Assembly (NCBI GenBank): GCA_934359755.1
Contig: CAKRLV010000048.1
Location: forward strand, 1 to 12,646
Source: an uncultured Agathobacter sp.
GTDB lineage: Bacteria; Bacillota; Clostridia; Lachnospirales; Lachnospiraceae
Length of the DNA stretch: 12,646 nucleotides
Direction of reading: 5' to 3'
Positions 1 to 7,799 of this stretch are shown piece by piece. Position 1 is the stretch's first letter; each line of letters opens with the position of its first letter. The translations under genes were made by a program, and so were the position numbers. Below the pieces are notes generated by a model, which saw only the letters and a program-made list of their open reading frames with translations, made no database searches and was not told the DNA's origin.

Positions 1-30
1 TCCGGTGAGGAGTTATTTGTTTTTGAGTAA
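1..30 (+). CDS. Possible 3' end of an upstream gene (partial)
   Basis: The first ten codons read SGEELFVFE and then a TAA stop at 28-30. An acidic C-terminus followed by hairpins fits the end of a gene that enters from the left, but nine residues cannot identify it. The minus strand is also open here, so this is a weak call. Confidence 0.25.
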   Translation, partial: SGEELFVFE

Positions 31-41
31 CAAAAAATGCC

Positions 42-75
42 GTATTTATGCGGCTTGTGGCGTTTTGCAAACGCC
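42..75 (+). terminator. Two small adjacent hairpins, possible terminator
   Basis: GCCGTA-TTTA-TGCGGC pairs over six bases with one G-U wobble on the plus strand. It is followed at 59-75 by GGCGTTT-TGC-AAACGCC, a perfect 7-bp stem with a 3-base loop. The tract after the second stem is T-rich but interrupted (TAAGTTTATCTTTT), so it is a weak classical terminator. It would close the possible gene ending at 30. Confidence 0.35.
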
Positions 76-103
76 TAAGTTTATCTTTTATCATAAATTT
101 CAT

Positions 104-274
104 GCGTTCCACTTTGTGTATAGCATATCACAACTGCCCCTCATTGCACAATTCGCTAATATTTTTTTATGACTTTGACTGTACCCATTTACCATTTCAA
201 TATATTTGTCAATTTACAAACAGGTTCTTAATATTTACATCTCACTTTATTTTATTAACACGTTAAATTATGAC
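104..274. other. AT-rich intergenic stretch without a gene
   Basis: No convincing gene is visible in the 1-363 leader. A 72-codon open frame at 48-266 has no ribosome binding site and reads as low-complexity, Phe/Ile/His/Cys-rich sequence. The only local symmetry noticed is TTAAC-AC-GTTAA at 255-266, just upstream of the promoter of the dehydrogenase gene. It may be an operator, but I cannot assign a regulator. Confidence 0.4.
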
Positions 275-303
275 TGTAAATATCTTTTTCATTAATGTAT
301 AAT
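275..303 (+). promoter_or_regulatory. Promoter of the dehydrogenase/YkvI operon
   Basis: A perfect -10 box TATAAT lies at 298-303. A -35-like TGTAAA lies at 275-280, with a 17-base spacer. The start codon at 364 is preceded by AAGGAGG with about ten bases of spacing. The predicted leader is about 55 bases. Confidence 0.55.
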
Positions 304-363
304 GGATTTGATTATTCAGACTAATGATTAATACTTTGAAACATCTAAGGAGGCTACACGCTC

Positions 364-1461
364 ATGAAACTTGAAAACTACGAAGTGCATCTGCCAAACT
401 ATTCAATAGGCGATCACATATATGATAAAATCGGACCAGTCTGTGAGTCCTACGGAAAGACAGTACTTCTTATCGGCGGTAAAAAGGCTCTTGCTGCTGC
501 CGAAGATAAAATAAGAAGCTATGTTGCAAAAACAAATCTTGAAATCATCGGTGTTGAACTTTATGGAAACGACTGCACATATGCCAACGTTGAAAAGCTC
601 CGCCAGCTTCCAGTCTATTCAGAAGCTGATATGGTATTTGGTGTCGGTGGTGGAAAGGCACTCGATACGGTCAAATGCCTGTGCATAACTGATGACAAGC
701 CTGTATTTACTTTTCCAACAATCGCATCAAACTGCGCAGCCTGCACATCGGTATCTATCATGTACAATGACGATGGCACTTTCTTAAAACCAAACTTCTT
801 TGTACGCCCTGCAATGCATGCCTTTATCGATACCGAGATTATTGCAAAAGCTCCAGCCAAATATATGTGGGCTGGAATTGGTGATACCTATGCCAAATAT
901 TATGAGGCTACGATATCGTCCCGAGACGAACGCCTTGAACACTTCACAGCACTTGGCGTCGCTACTAGTGTGATGTGCCGCAATCCACTTCTTGACTACG
1001 GTGCAAAAGCACTACAGGATCATAAACAAGGACTATGCACATATGATGTTGAGCAGGTAATTCTTGCAATCGTTGTCACAACAGGTATTGCCTCAATCTT
1101 TTTGACAAAAGATTTCACACCTGATTACAACAGCGGTCTGGCTCATGCTATTTTCTACGCACTCACATCCTATCCGGTTATTGAAGAAAAACATCTGCAT
1201 GGTGAGGTTGTAGGATTCGGTGTACTTTTTGCACTTCTTGTTGATGAACAATATGATGAATTTGAAAAAATATATACACTAAACATGGAGCTTGGGCTTC
1301 CAACATCACTAGAACAGATTGAGATTACAGAAGAACAGTGGGATGAAAGTCTTGATCGGATTCCTGAAATGTCAGATGTGAAGCACTATCCATATAAAGT
1401 TACCCGTGAAATGTTAGAAAAAGCTATGGACAGATTAAAAGAACGGGAGGCACGCGCATAA
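364..1461 (+). CDS. Iron-containing alcohol / glycerol dehydrogenase family protein (GldA-like)
   Basis: This 365-aa protein has the size and layout of the GldA/iron-containing alcohol dehydrogenase family, which oxidises glycerol or other polyols/alcohols with NAD(P) in the cytosol. The N-terminal Rossmann half contains the glycine-rich VGGGKALD motif (GGG at 95-97, D101). The C-terminal helical half carries the expected metal ligands: D174 in GIGDTYAKYYE, H261 in GLAHAIFYA and H279 in HLHGEVVGFG. The start is supported by AAGGAGG upstream. It overlaps the next gene by one base (TAATG), so the two are likely translationally coupled. The physiological substrate cannot be told from sequence. 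Members of this family outside true GldA act on varied alcohols, so I give no gene symbol. Confidence 0.85.
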   Translation: MKLENYEVHLPNYSIGDHIYDKIGPVCESYGKTVLLIGGKKALAAAEDKIRSYVAKTNLEIIGVELYGNDCTYANVEKLRQLPVYSEADMVFGVGGGKALDTVKCLCITDDKPVFTFPTIASNCAACTSVSIMYNDDGTFLKPNFFVRPAMHAFIDTEIIAKAPAKYMWAGIGDTYAKYYEATISSRDERLEHFTALGVATSVMCRNPLLDYGAKALQDHKQGLCTYDVEQVILAIVVTTGIASIFLTKDFTPDYNSGLAHAIFYALTSYPVIEEKHLHGEVVGFGVLFALLVDEQYDEFEKIYTLNMELGLPTSLEQIEITEEQWDESLDRIPEMSDVKHYPYKVTREMLEKAMDRLKEREARA

Positions 1462-2630
1462 TGAATAATTCAAAAAAAGCCGATTCAGGTTCACTTGCAA
1501 TAATACTTGGCGTGTCATTCGTATGGTTTACAACACACTTTGGCGGCGGATTCGCTTCTGGCGCACAGATATACAGCTACTATGTACGCTACGGAATATG
1601 GTGCCTTATCATGCCGGCACTTGCAATGCTCTATAACTGTATATTTTTCGCATATGGAATGAGATTTGCCCGCAGGCATGAGGTATATGATTACCGCTCT
1701 TACAACAATGCATTCTACGGAAAGTTTGCACCTGTTTTTTCCAATCTATTCGAGATTCTATATATCTGTGTAATGTGCGTCGCTCCAGCTGTTGCGTTTG
1801 CAACAGGCGGTGCCACACTCAGTACACTCACAGGATTGCCATATTTATTGTGCACACTTATCATTGGCGTATTTATTTTTATTGTTGCAATTTTCGGTAC
1901 AAACCTTGTCCGCCGCGTGGCTTCCGTCTTATCAATCTGCATAATTGCAGGACTTTTAATAGTGTACATTCCAAATATCATTCATGGCTGGAGCACTATC
2001 TCTGATACTGCATCACAGATGACGGACGCTTCCCTTCCATTCGGAAAAGCGCTTTACTCTGCTTTCCTATATGGAACTTTCCAGCTTGCCAATATTGCGG
2101 TATTTGTACAGCATGCCAAAGTATTTAAAAAGCCAGGCGACGCTGTAAAAAGCATGGGAATCGGTTTTGTAGTAAATGCACTTATGATGACTATGGTATG
2201 CCTTGGTATCATGACTGTAAGTTCAAGTCCTGACATGCAAAGTGCCAGCGTTCCTACACTCCTCATGGTACAAAATGGTGTTGGAAAAGGCTTTATGACT
2301 CCACTTATTTCTATACTCATTATCCTTGGAGCTGTCTCTACCGCTGTAAATATGGTAGCTGCCATGGTAAAGCGAGTATCTGATGGACTTGAGAGAATAA
2401 GTTCATCAAATGGCAGCACAACCCAAAACGAAGCTGCTTCTGGCAATAAAATAAAACCGCGTGAAATCGTAATCGCGCTTATATGTTGTCTGGTTGATTT
2501 CGGTATTGCGCAGTTCGGACTTTTGACATTGATTCAAAAAGCTTATAGTTTTCTGGCTTATCTTGCCATACCAGTTATTCTGATACCATATATCATACAT
2601 ATGATTGTAACCAGATTTGACAGCAAATAA
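1461..2630 (+). CDS. YkvI-family multispanning membrane protein
   Basis: The 389-aa protein is almost entirely hydrophobic, with about ten membrane segments. It begins with a conserved-looking LGVSFVWFTTHFGGGFASGAQ segment (residues about 17-37). That type of N-terminus, the unwound-helix glycine cluster and the overall length match the YkvI family of membrane proteins, distant relatives of the LeuT/APC-fold transporters. Their substrate is generally unknown. A short hydrophilic stretch (about residues 310-335, rich in Ser, Asn and Lys) precedes the last two helices. It is translated directly from the stop of the dehydrogenase gene (TAATG), which suggests that it imports or exports the dehydrogenase's substrate or product. 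That role is inference. A terminator hairpin follows 7 bases after the stop. Confidence 0.75.
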   Translation: MNNSKKADSGSLAIILGVSFVWFTTHFGGGFASGAQIYSYYVRYGIWCLIMPALAMLYNCIFFAYGMRFARRHEVYDYRSYNNAFYGKFAPVFSNLFEILYICVMCVAPAVAFATGGATLSTLTGLPYLLCTLIIGVFIFIVAIFGTNLVRRVASVLSICIIAGLLIVYIPNIIHGWSTISDTASQMTDASLPFGKALYSAFLYGTFQLANIAVFVQHAKVFKKPGDAVKSMGIGFVVNALMMTMVCLGIMTVSSSPDMQSASVPTLLMVQNGVGKGFMTPLISILIILGAVSTAVNMVAAMVKRVSDGLERISSSNGSTTQNEAASGNKIKPREIVIALICCLVDFGIAQFGLLTLIQKAYSFLAYLAIPVILIPYIIHMIVTRFDSK

Positions 2631-2636
2631 AGTAAC

Positions 2637-2688
2637 AAAAAAGCATATGTCTATGCAATTACTACATAGACATATGCTTTTTGTTTTG
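2637..2688. terminator. Bidirectional intrinsic terminator (hairpin copy 1)
   Basis: A perfect 18-bp stem (2638-2655 with 2665-2682) encloses the 9-base loop CAATTACTA. The plus strand continues TTTTTGTTTT and the minus strand ends in a run of six T. It therefore serves both the plus-strand operon ending at 2630 and the minus-strand locus ending at 2711. A near-identical copy in the same orientation occurs at 8619-8664. Confidence 0.9.
2638..2682 (+). repeat. Hairpin repeat, copy 1 of 2
   Basis: This copy shares stem and loop with 8619-8664. The two differ by one internal base (C2671 versus T8654) plus length variation in the outer A/T runs. The asymmetric loop CAATTACTA is in the same orientation, so this is a true direct repeat and not merely two similar palindromes. 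The copies bracket the AT-rich ABC/two-component locus. Confidence 0.85.
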
Positions 2689-2710
2689 TCAGCAGTTATT
2701 AGCAAGCACT

Positions 2711-3421
2711 TTATTCTTTAATAACTTCATTGTAGAACGATGTCCTAATACCATTATATTTTTCCAGTTCATCTTCATTAGTCGTAAGTATATCATAATT
2801 TTTTACATCTTTATATTTATAAGCTTCGCCATCTCCCTCTATACGCCCTTTATCGAGCACCTGTGACTGTCCACCATTCACACCATATACTGAATATTTC
2901 ACCGTACTTGGTATGTATGTTTTTTCTTCATTCTTTGTCTTTTTATATTCTTTTACCGCCGGCAACTTATTCAAAAAAATATAATATTCATCCTCTGTGC
3001 GCATGAGCTGATAACCATTTGAGGCATCATAAATTTCAAAGTCCTCTTGAAAAGAAACTGGCTCATAAATATATATTTCATCACCTTCATTAAGTTCACA
3101 ATCCGACGTATAAATCTTTTCTACAATAGCCTTAGTATACACTGTATTGGTATATAATTTTCTTTCATCTGTAACATGTATTTTTACACACAAATCTGAT
3201 TTATCTTTTAATTCTTCATAGCTATTAACATTTTTAAATGCATCATTTCGCTCATATGCTTCACCAAGCTGTACTGTATAATTATCCACACCATTACTAC
3301 TCTGCAATTCCTTGAATGTTCTTGCGCCTTTAAAACTAAATCGAGTAACTATGGCAAGTACAATAACACATATTAATATGACCAGGCATAATATAACATA
3401 ACGTTTTGTTCCTTTTGTCAT
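2711..3421 (-). CDS. Membrane-anchored extracytoplasmic protein, last gene of the ABC locus
   Basis: I do not recognise a named family. The 236-aa product has a short basic N-terminus (MTKGTKR) and one hydrophobic segment at about residues 8-28 (YVILCLVILICVIVLAIVT). The rest is a hydrophilic, charged, beta-rich domain of about 205 residues. There is no lipobox cleavage motif, so it is probably an uncleaved N-terminal anchor with the domain outside the cell. A central stretch alternates hydrophobic strands around NEGDEIYIYEP and GYQLMRTEDEYYIFL, suggesting a small beta-barrel. The gene starts 3 bases after the ATPase stop, with AGAGGAA upstream, so it belongs to the operon. An accessory, ligand-binding or immunity-type role beside the transporter is inference. 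Confidence 0.7.
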   Translation of the reverse strand: MTKGTKRYVILCLVILICVIVLAIVTRFSFKGARTFKELQSSNGVDNYTVQLGEAYERNDAFKNVNSYEELKDKSDLCVKIHVTDERKLYTNTVYTKAIVEKIYTSDCELNEGDEIYIYEPVSFQEDFEIYDASNGYQLMRTEDEYYIFLNKLPAVKEYKKTKNEEKTYIPSTVKYSVYGVNGGQSQVLDKGRIEGDGEAYKYKDVKNYDILTTNEDELEKYNGIRTSFYNEVIKE

Positions 3422-3424
3422 TTA

Positions 3425-4081
3425 CTATTCCTCTCCATGTATATTCTCAACGTATTCAACAATCTTGCCTGCTTCCATCTTAATCTTGATATCTGACAAA
3501 ATATCTATATCTTCCTTATTGTGGCTTGCAATAATTACAAGTGCGTCTCTTTCCACTTCATGCTGAATTATCTGCCTGAACAAATTCACACCATCTTCAT
3601 CCAAGGCATTTGTAGGCTCATCTAATACAAGTAATTCTGGTTTTTCCATAATAGCCTGTGCTATCGCCAAACGTTGTTTCATTCCCAAAGAATATTTCGC
3701 TACAACTCTCTTTTCTTTATCATCTAATCCAACTCTATGAATTGCATCCCGAATTTCATTTTCACCAATAATTCCTTTTATATCCGCAAGCATTTTTAGA
3801 TTCTCATATCCTGTAGCATACGGAAAAAATCCTGGATTTTCTATCATTGCTCCAACGCTGTCTGGGAAATCAATATCTTTTCCCACAATGCTGTTATTGA
3901 TTTTCACACTGCCCGAATCGCAATGAATCAATCCAAGAATCGCTCTCATAAGCATCGTTTTTCCAGAACCATTTCTTCCATATATCCCATATACTTTTCC
4001 ACTTTCAAACTCAAAAGACACCTGATTAAGAATCGGATTTCCTTTAATGTTCTTCTCTATCTTATCTAATTTAATAACCAT
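3425..4081 (-). CDS. ABC transporter ATP-binding protein
   Basis: The 218-aa protein is a complete single-domain ABC ATPase. Walker A is GRNGSGKT at 35-42. The Q-loop position reads AMIENPGFFP (78-87), with glutamate instead of glutamine. The signature is a divergent YSLGMKQR at 130-137, Walker B is LLVLDEPT at 150-157, the D-loop follows as NALDE, and the H-loop is IASHNKED with H187. The IENPGFFP loop and SLGMKQR signature are typical of the ATPases of antimicrobial-peptide or lantibiotic-immunity type exporters. It lies 12 bases downstream of the third permease gene and 3 bases upstream of the anchored protein gene, so it should energise the three neighbouring membrane proteins. Confidence 0.9.
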   Translation of the reverse strand: MVIKLDKIEKNIKGNPILNQVSFEFESGKVYGIYGRNGSGKTMLMRAILGLIHCDSGSVKINNSIVGKDIDFPDSVGAMIENPGFFPYATGYENLKMLADIKGIIGENEIRDAIHRVGLDDKEKRVVAKYSLGMKQRLAIAQAIMEKPELLVLDEPTNALDEDGVNLFRQIIQHEVERDALVIIASHNKEDIDILSDIKIKMEAGKIVEYVENIHGEE

Positions 4082-4093
4082 TTTTACTCCAAT

Positions 4094-4837
4094 CTACATC
4101 AATTCATACTTATTAATTTTCCATTTTAAAATTATGTAAATCAAAATACACATCGCACAAATGCCTGCAAACATAATTGCCATACTCACCTTACTTGTAA
4201 CCATATAATTATAATTGCCCCAATTAAAAGGAATAAATCTAACCAGATATTCCCACATACCATTATTCTCATATACAACACCTGTTATTATGACAGGAAT
4301 CCCCACTGCAAATATTGTTCCAAACACACATGTCGTGCTGCTTAGATACAATTGCATTGTATTTGAAAGCAGAGCAAGCATTAGCATCTGTGCAAATTCA
4401 CATCCTAAAGGAATAAGTATTTTCCCTGAAAAACCGCATGTTCCCTTGCATACCAATAAAGCCACAACGCATACACCAAACACAATCTCATAATAAAATA
4501 TACTTATAATGCTCTTGATTACTGTCGCATTTAGCCATTCCGTCCTGTTAGAAGTTCTCAAAAAAATATATACAAAATTTGTTTTCAAATCATCTACAAA
4601 ATCATTTATCACCCACAACAATAATACGCATTTAGGCACTGCATACAAAATTATCAAAAATAGATTTGTACTATCCTCTACTGCAATTCCATTTGTTAAA
4701 TACTTTATAGAATCTGATTGCCCAATAGATTCGCTGCCAAGTTTCAGATAAGAATAAAAAATGGCTAACGCGAAATGAATTATCGCAATAAGAAAAATTC
4801 TGCGAATTTCAATATTATTTAACTTATACTTCATCAT
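4094..4837 (-). CDS. ABC-2-like permease subunit (third membrane protein)
   Basis: This is a 247-aa integral membrane protein with about six helices, starting after a short basic N-terminus (MMKYKLNNIEIRR). The helices fall at about 13-32, 55-80, 105-130, 140-160, 170-190 and 215-238. It overlaps the preceding permease gene by 14 bases. Two ATGs are adjacent. The ribosome binding site GGAGGA sits only one base before the first, so the second ATG (at 4834) may be the one used. Size, topology and position next to an ABC ATPase suggest a permease of the kind found in three-component immunity/export transporters. Sequence similarity to a named family is not evident by eye, so the family is inferred from context. 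Confidence 0.7.
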   Translation of the reverse strand: MMKYKLNNIEIRRIFLIAIIHFALAIFYSYLKLGSESIGQSDSIKYLTNGIAVEDSTNLFLIILYAVPKCVLLLWVINDFVDDLKTNFVYIFLRTSNRTEWLNATVIKSIISIFYYEIVFGVCVVALLVCKGTCGFSGKILIPLGCEFAQMLMLALLSNTMQLYLSSTTCVFGTIFAVGIPVIITGVVYENNGMWEYLVRFIPFNWGNYNYMVTSKVSMAIMFAGICAMCILIYIILKWKINKYELM

Positions 4838-5537
4838 TCCTCCACAGCAAATCCTTATTTATAATCCATTGTCTAATAAATTTATATATACAAATAATTA
4901 TAACCACCTCAAGCACGCACATTATTTCATGAAAAAACCATACGTATCCACTTTCAGTAAATAAATATGAGGCGTTTGCAATATCCGAAAACGTAATAAT
5001 ATGTTCTCTTATAAATAATCTGGTAACAACATATGGCATAAAGGAAATAAACAGAACACTCATCAATGTCAATATATCTATATTCCATTGGATTTTTACC
5101 ATATATGCAATAAAAGCTATTAGTGTCATAAGCAAAGTGTACGTCACATATGTGAAGACACCGTAAGCATAATCTTCTAATCCATATTTTCCATTTGATA
5201 AAATAATCCCCTCTATTACTATTGGGGAAAGTATGATAAATACATACCATATACTATTAATCAGTAATTCTCTTGCGATTTTTCTGTGCCACTTTTTACG
5301 GCTTCCATATCCCAACATTTTTGTATAATACATCTGCTCTGCAACAGCCTTGATTATAATTCCTGTAAACACTGGTAATATTAACGCAAGTATGAGAAAT
5401 TCATTAAGTTCCGTCTCTACTAGTTCATGTAACTTTATCATGCTATTTCGAGACATTATTTTAAAGGTCCACACAGCATATAAGGCACTTATTCCTGCAC
5501 TAATAAACCAGAAATAATTTTTTCTAAATGTATTCAT
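4824..5537 (-). CDS. ABC-2-like permease subunit (second membrane protein)
   Basis: The 237-aa product has about six hydrophobic segments (near residues 8-27, 45-66, 92-115, 128-148, 152-174 and 204-224). It also has a basic cytoplasmic loop, MLGYGSRKKWHRKIARE, after the second helix. That loop resembles the cytoplasmic segment of ABC-2 permeases such as lantibiotic-immunity subunits, where it precedes a helix entering the membrane. The gene overlaps both neighbours by 14 bases, indicating tight translational coupling and fixed stoichiometry. AAAGGTAG lies upstream of the ATG as the ribosome binding site. It probably pairs with the adjacent membrane proteins as the membrane channel. Confidence 0.7.
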   Translation of the reverse strand: MNTFRKNYFWFISAGISALYAVWTFKIMSRNSMIKLHELVETELNEFLILALILPVFTGIIIKAVAEQMYYTKMLGYGSRKKWHRKIARELLINSIWYVFIILSPIVIEGIILSNGKYGLEDYAYGVFTYVTYTLLMTLIAFIAYMVKIQWNIDILTLMSVLFISFMPYVVTRLFIREHIITFSDIANASYLFTESGYVWFFHEIMCVLEVVIIICIYKFIRQWIINKDLLWRNDEV

Positions 5538-6348
5538 ACTTTTTACTACCTTTTATTGTTAAAACAATCCCCATCGCATATATCACCAAAACAAACGCCA
5601 GATATTCTGATAATCCAACTCTATGCCCTGTCTCAATATATGTTAAGAAACTCAGCATCTGGATATCCGCAAACTGTCCTAAAATCATTAAAAGTATAAA
5701 AAATACAAAGACAACAATCGAAATATTGATTGCTTTTATTTTTTCAAATTTATCAACTAAACCTAATCCATATGCCACCAGTCCTATACCACTGCCGAGA
5801 ATACTTGCAATTAATGCATACAACAAATTATAAATATATGGATTCTGCATCTGCCAAAACTCTAACAACAAGCCTTTATCATAATTCATAGCAAGTGCAT
5901 ATTGCGGTATCCCAAAATTATTATCATACCCGTCTATTGGAAAAGCAATGCAACACAATAACTGATTTAGCATCAATGCTCCAAAAAGACTTAAGAATGT
6001 CATCACAGTTACCACTATTGCATTACCTATAATATACTTGTTTCTATTCATTCTTAATAACGAAAAAAGACAATTTCCGTTTTTTTCATTGTTCTTTCTG
6101 TAACCAGAATAAAGTGTTGCCGATAATAGTGGAAAAACAAGAGTAAATATCATTTTAATAGGCCGTGAAACCGTTGATACAAGTAAAAAATTATCAGCTG
6201 CACTTCTTATTTCCATATAGTTCACACTATAATATTTAACACAATTCCAAACAACCGCTCCAATACTTAATACATACAATAATGCAAATGTTACTTTAAA
6301 TTCTCTTTGATTGAGCTGACTCTTTATCTGAAATAATAATGATTTCAT
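5524..6348 (-). CDS. ABC-2-like permease subunit (first membrane protein)
   Basis: The 274-aa protein has about six helices, beginning near residue 20 after MKSLLFQIKSQLNQREFK. An approximately 40-residue loop after the third helix (DGYDNNFGIPQYALAMNYD and following) is hydrophilic and tyrosine/asparagine-rich, and probably lies outside the cell. A basic loop YRKNNEKNGNCLFSLLRMNRNKY follows helix 2 at the place where ABC-2 permeases carry a coupling segment. It is the first gene after the inferred LytTR-controlled promoter. The ribosome binding site AAAGGAA lies nine bases before the ATG. With the two following membrane proteins it forms a three-permease set, an arrangement known from LanEFG-like and related peptide exporters but with one extra membrane subunit. 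Confidence 0.7.
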   Translation of the reverse strand: MKSLLFQIKSQLNQREFKVTFALLYVLSIGAVVWNCVKYYSVNYMEIRSAADNFLLVSTVSRPIKMIFTLVFPLLSATLYSGYRKNNEKNGNCLFSLLRMNRNKYIIGNAIVVTVMTFLSLFGALMLNQLLCCIAFPIDGYDNNFGIPQYALAMNYDKGLLLEFWQMQNPYIYNLLYALIASILGSGIGLVAYGLGLVDKFEKIKAINISIVVFVFFILLMILGQFADIQMLSFLTYIETGHRVGLSEYLAFVLVIYAMGIVLTIKGSKKYEYI

Positions 6349-6427
6349 TTCTATGTGTTCCTTTCAATCTCTGATAAGGGCAATTAGATTTTCCCTGCAA
6401 ACTGCATATCCGAATGTTAACACATAA

Positions 6428-6433
6428 ATTATA
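6428..6433 (-). promoter_or_regulatory. -10 box of the ABC operon promoter
   Basis: A perfect TATAAT reads on the minus strand about 80 bases upstream of the first permease ATG. The -35 position with a 17-base spacer (6451-6456) reads AAAAAT, a very poor match. This is expected of a promoter that needs an activator, and that stretch overlaps the proximal repeat of the inferred operator. Confidence 0.6.
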
Positions 6434-6444
6434 CGCACAACCAA

Positions 6445-6474
6445 ATTTGGATTTTTCAGTATACTATTTGGATT
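6445..6474 (-). promoter_or_regulatory. Putative LytTR operator: two 9-bp direct repeats
   Basis: AATCCAAAT occurs twice on the minus strand, at 6474-6466 and 6453-6445, separated by exactly 12 bases (period 21, two helical turns). Paired 9-bp direct repeats with 12-13 bp between them, placed at or just upstream of a weak -35, are the standard binding geometry of AgrA/PlnC/VirR-like LytTR regulators. The cognate regulator is encoded two genes upstream. The repeat sequence itself is not a textbook consensus, so the assignment rests on geometry and context. Confidence 0.65.
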
Positions 6475-6506
6475 ATTTTGTTCCTCTGCTATTCATAAAA
6501 AATTTT

Positions 6507-7799
6507 TCATTTATTTAATATCATAATAATTGATACAACTTCATCCTGCTCTCTTGTCATTTTATAGATTCCAGCATACTTATTGACAATACTTTTAATA
6601 TTTTTTAATCCTATCCCATGCATATAAGTTTCATCCTTATTTGATTCATCATTGCCGTTCTTATCTTCCTTATATGCATTGGTTAACTTTATTATTATCA
6701 TTTTTTTGACTTCTTTTATTATTAAATCTATATACTTCACATCCTGATCAGCACAAGCATCTATAGCATTGTCTATTAAATTTCCCAATATACATACAAT
6801 ATCCAGGTCTGATATAACACATTCTCCTAGCAAAGCAATGTTAGTTGTAAATATTATTCCTTTTTCCTCAGCAAGACTTCTCTTAGTGTTAACAATTGCA
6901 TCAATAATATCATTGCCTGTTTTTATATAGAAAATCTTTTGCTGCATTAAAAGATTTTCTTCATTTATAAATTTTCTGATTTTCTCATTATCTCCTACAT
7001 CCAGCCAACGCTTTATAGCAAATATTTTATGCTTATAATCATGTATGCTGCTTCTCCACATGTTAAATACTTTTTCTGTATTTTTTTCAGATTTGTATAT
7101 CATTTCATTATGTAATCGTAATAATGCCACATCTTCTTTCAGCTTATAAATTTGAGATAAATTTAACACAAAACCAAATATTAAAATAATAAATGCAATA
7201 GATAATACAAAAAACAGTATTGAAAATTTCCTTAATTCAACACTTTCCGCTATTGAATCATTTCCTATAATATAGTAATCCAAAGATATAAGAATTATTG
7301 ATATCACACAGTTAGCAACAATATATTTGCGTGGTAATTCAGCCCTGTTATTGCTATATTTGCAAAAGAAGTACACAATAACAAATAGAAATAACTTACT
7401 AACCACCATACATATGCATCTCTCTATGCTTTGTACCTGCAAGATATATTGTTTATTGACATTAAAAGCAATTGCTCCCATTTGAGCAAAAGAAAAATCA
7501 ACAGCTGATGCAATTACTGCATATAGCGTTGTTAATAAAAATATAAGACCATACTTTTTCCTGTATATTATTGCCTGTAAAATAAACAGCGTGACAACTC
7601 CAATGATTCCATTTGCATACGAAAATAATTCAATCCTATTTATAACGATTGTAAGTATTGAATATACAATCGCATAAATAAAAAATCTTTTTTTTACTTT
7701 TTCATCATTTATTTTGACAAACTCATTTGAAAATTTAAAACACAGAAACACCTCTATAAGTGTAATTACATATTCAATCACCCAGTACCATAATCTCAT
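6507..7799 (-). CDS. AgrC-like sensor histidine kinase with GHKL ATPase domain
   Basis: This 430-aa protein has an N-terminal membrane sensor of about six helices (residues about 5-215). A linker helix and a GHKL catalytic domain follow. The phosphoacceptor is H253 in SSIHDYKHK, the HDY-type H-box of the AgrC/HPK10 family. The N-box is GNLIDNAIDAC (339-349) and the G-box is HGIGLKNIKSIV (394-405). The kinase should sense an extracellular, probably peptide, signal and phosphorylate the adjacent LytTR regulator. I place the start at the ATG at 7799. It overlaps the regulator's stop as ATGA and has GGGGA about nine bases upstream. A TTG at 7814 would add five residues but has no suitable binding site. 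No agrB or agrD neighbour is present in the window. Confidence 0.88.
   Translation of the reverse strand: MRLWYWVIEYVITLIEVFLCFKFSNEFVKINDEKVKKRFFIYAIVYSILTIVINRIELFSYANGIIGVVTLFILQAIIYRKKYGLIFLLTTLYAVIASAVDFSFAQMGAIAFNVNKQYILQVQSIERCICMVVSKLFLFVIVYFFCKYSNNRAELPRKYIVANCVISIILISLDYYIIGNDSIAESVELRKFSILFFVLSIAFIILIFGFVLNLSQIYKLKEDVALLRLHNEMIYKSEKNTEKVFNMWRSSIHDYKHKIFAIKRWLDVGDNEKIRKFINEENLLMQQKIFYIKTGNDIIDAIVNTKRSLAEEKGIIFTTNIALLGECVISDLDIVCILGNLIDNAIDACADQDVKYIDLIIKEVKKMIIIKLTNAYKEDKNGNDESNKDETYMHGIGLKNIKSIVNKYAGIYKMTREQDEVVSIIMILNK

Noticed and set aside
1..103. Minus-strand frame from an ATG at 103 open to the left edge (MKFMIKDKLRRLQNATSR...)
   Set aside because: The binding site is weak (GTGGA) and it runs through two hairpins. 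It cannot be excluded without the sequence to the left, but evidence is too thin for a gene call.
48..266. 72-codon plus-strand open frame before the dehydrogenase gene
   Set aside because: No ribosome binding site, composition typical of translated AT-rich intergenic DNA, and it runs across the hairpin at 59-75.
2054..2446. 130-codon minus-strand frame inside the YkvI-family gene
   Set aside because: Antisense shadow of a well-supported membrane-protein gene, with no ribosome binding site or domain.
5528..5833. 101-codon plus-strand frame opposite the first permease gene
   Set aside because: Antisense shadow; the minus-strand gene is part of a tightly overlapping operon.
6349..6506. Possible pheromone or bacteriocin peptide gene between kinase and first permease
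   Set aside because: The minus strand has only a 7-codon frame (MNSRGTK) and no GG or Cys-rich precursor. The gap is better explained by promoter and operator.
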